Assembly: GCA_016781115.1 (NCBI GenBank)
Contig: JADDQX010000145.1
Coordinates: 1-5,668, forward strand
DNA from: Actinomycetota bacterium
GTDB lineage: Bacteria; Actinomycetota; CADDZG01; WHSQ01
Reading direction: 5' to 3'
Length of the DNA: 5,668 bases
The notes beneath the pieces were generated by a model. That model was not told where the DNA came from, ran no database searches, and saw only the letters and a program-made list of their open reading frames with translations. The position numbers and the translations under genes are program-made. This document shows, in pieces, positions 5,300-5,668 of this stretch. Each line of letters starts with the position of its first letter. Positions within the stretch are counted from its first letter, which is position 1.

Positions 5300-5668
5300 C
5301 TACGTGGCGGCGGTAAACACTCCGGCGGTGCAGGTGCCCTTCTTGGGGGTGGTCGACAGGTTCGAGATGGCGTACGACGTGGTCCCGAGCCGGGCGTGCG
5401 TAGCGGAGATGCAATAAGCGCTCTTGTCGGCGTTGACCGTTGCGACCGGGGTCACGTCGGTGGCCCACTTGAAGCCCTCGCCGGCAAGTGTGCCGGCGGC
5501 CGGCGCATTTTGGTCGCCGACCTGATCTGTGTAGAGGCCCTGGTTGCCGGTGGCGAACGACTCTTCTGCCGTAGCGCCGTTCTTCAGTGCGGACTCAACA
5601 GCCGCGACGTAGCCCTTGTTGCGCTGGTTCAGGAACACCGGGATCGCGATCGCCGCCAGGATGGCGAT
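5300..5668 (-). CDS. pilA: Type IV pilin (major pilin, PilA-like), N-terminus outside the window
   Basis: The last 122 residues of a type IV pilin are visible; the reading frame is open to the right edge. The visible part begins IAILAAIAIPVFLNQRNKGY, which aligns with about mature residues 13-32 of PilA-type pilins ('..IIGILAAIAIPVFLNQR.KGY..A'). Only the leader, the cleavage site, Glu5 and about 12 mature residues are missing. The globular domain is short, with two Cys (visible residues 86 and 113) near the C-terminus that probably form the usual disulfide-bounded D-region (AYCISATHA ... KKGTCTAG). The size and the lone position before a strong hairpin suit the major fibre subunit, assembled from the membrane into the pilus. 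An apparent GTG start at 5638 is only an internal Val codon. A minor pilin or a second paralogue cannot be ruled out without the upstream genes. Confidence 0.88.
   Translation of the reverse strand: MAILAAIAIPVFLNQRNKGYVAAVESALKNGATAEESFATGNQGLYTDQVGDQNAPAAGTLAGEGFKWATDVTPVATVNADKSAYCISATHARLGTTSYAISNLSTTPKKGTCTAGVFTAAT

Noticed and set aside
5642..5653. Palindrome GATCGCGATC with an overlapping GCGATCGC octamer (HIP1-like)
   Set aside because: It lies within the conserved Ala-Ile-Ala-Ile codons of the pilin helix and I saw no pattern of repeats elsewhere in the window.

Overview
The window looks like part of a chromosomal type IV pilus (T4P) locus from a GC-rich bacterium. An actinobacterium is the most likely source. 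This is inferred from the high GC content, GTG/TTG starts, a BldC/excisionase-type helix-turn-helix protein typical of Actinobacteria, and a pilin of the '...AIPVFLNQRNKGY' type common in actinobacterial T4P. All credible genes lie on the minus strand and are transcribed from right to left. I found no RNA genes, insertion sequences, CRISPR arrays or origins. No stretch over 300 bases lacks a gene.

In transcription order: (1) 5300-5668, a type IV pilin missing only its N-terminus at the window edge. (2) A 25-base gap, then a perfect 13-bp GC-rich hairpin (5245-5274), probably a terminator or attenuator separating the abundant pilin from the minor pilins. (3) 4586-5146, a GspH/FimT-type minor pilin. 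(4) 2721-4592, a very large (623 aa) PilV/GspI-type minor pilin whose GTG start overlaps the previous stop. (5) 2045-2731, a PilW/GspJ-type minor pilin, also overlapping. (6) 499-2031, a large (510 aa) PilX-like protein with a Gly-rich, possibly beta-solenoid C-terminal segment. (7) 159-404, a small helix-turn-helix protein after a 94-base gap. (8) 1-159, the N-terminal 53 residues of PilM, whose ATG shares a base with the helix-turn-helix stop codon (TGATG).

Functional reading: the four middle genes form a full GspH-I-J-K-like (FimT-PilV-PilW-PilX) set. By analogy with other T4P systems, such sets form a priming/tip complex that starts assembly of the pilin fibre. PilM is the cytoplasmic actin-like scaffold of the assembly platform. 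The pilN/pilO-type genes would be expected beyond position 1, and the pilin start and perhaps the ATPase and platform genes beyond 5668. The unusual points are the small DNA-binding gene translationally coupled to pilM, the large size of two minor pilins, and the start region of the helix-turn-helix gene, where an in-frame ATG with a ribosome-binding site is cut off by TGA after six codons.
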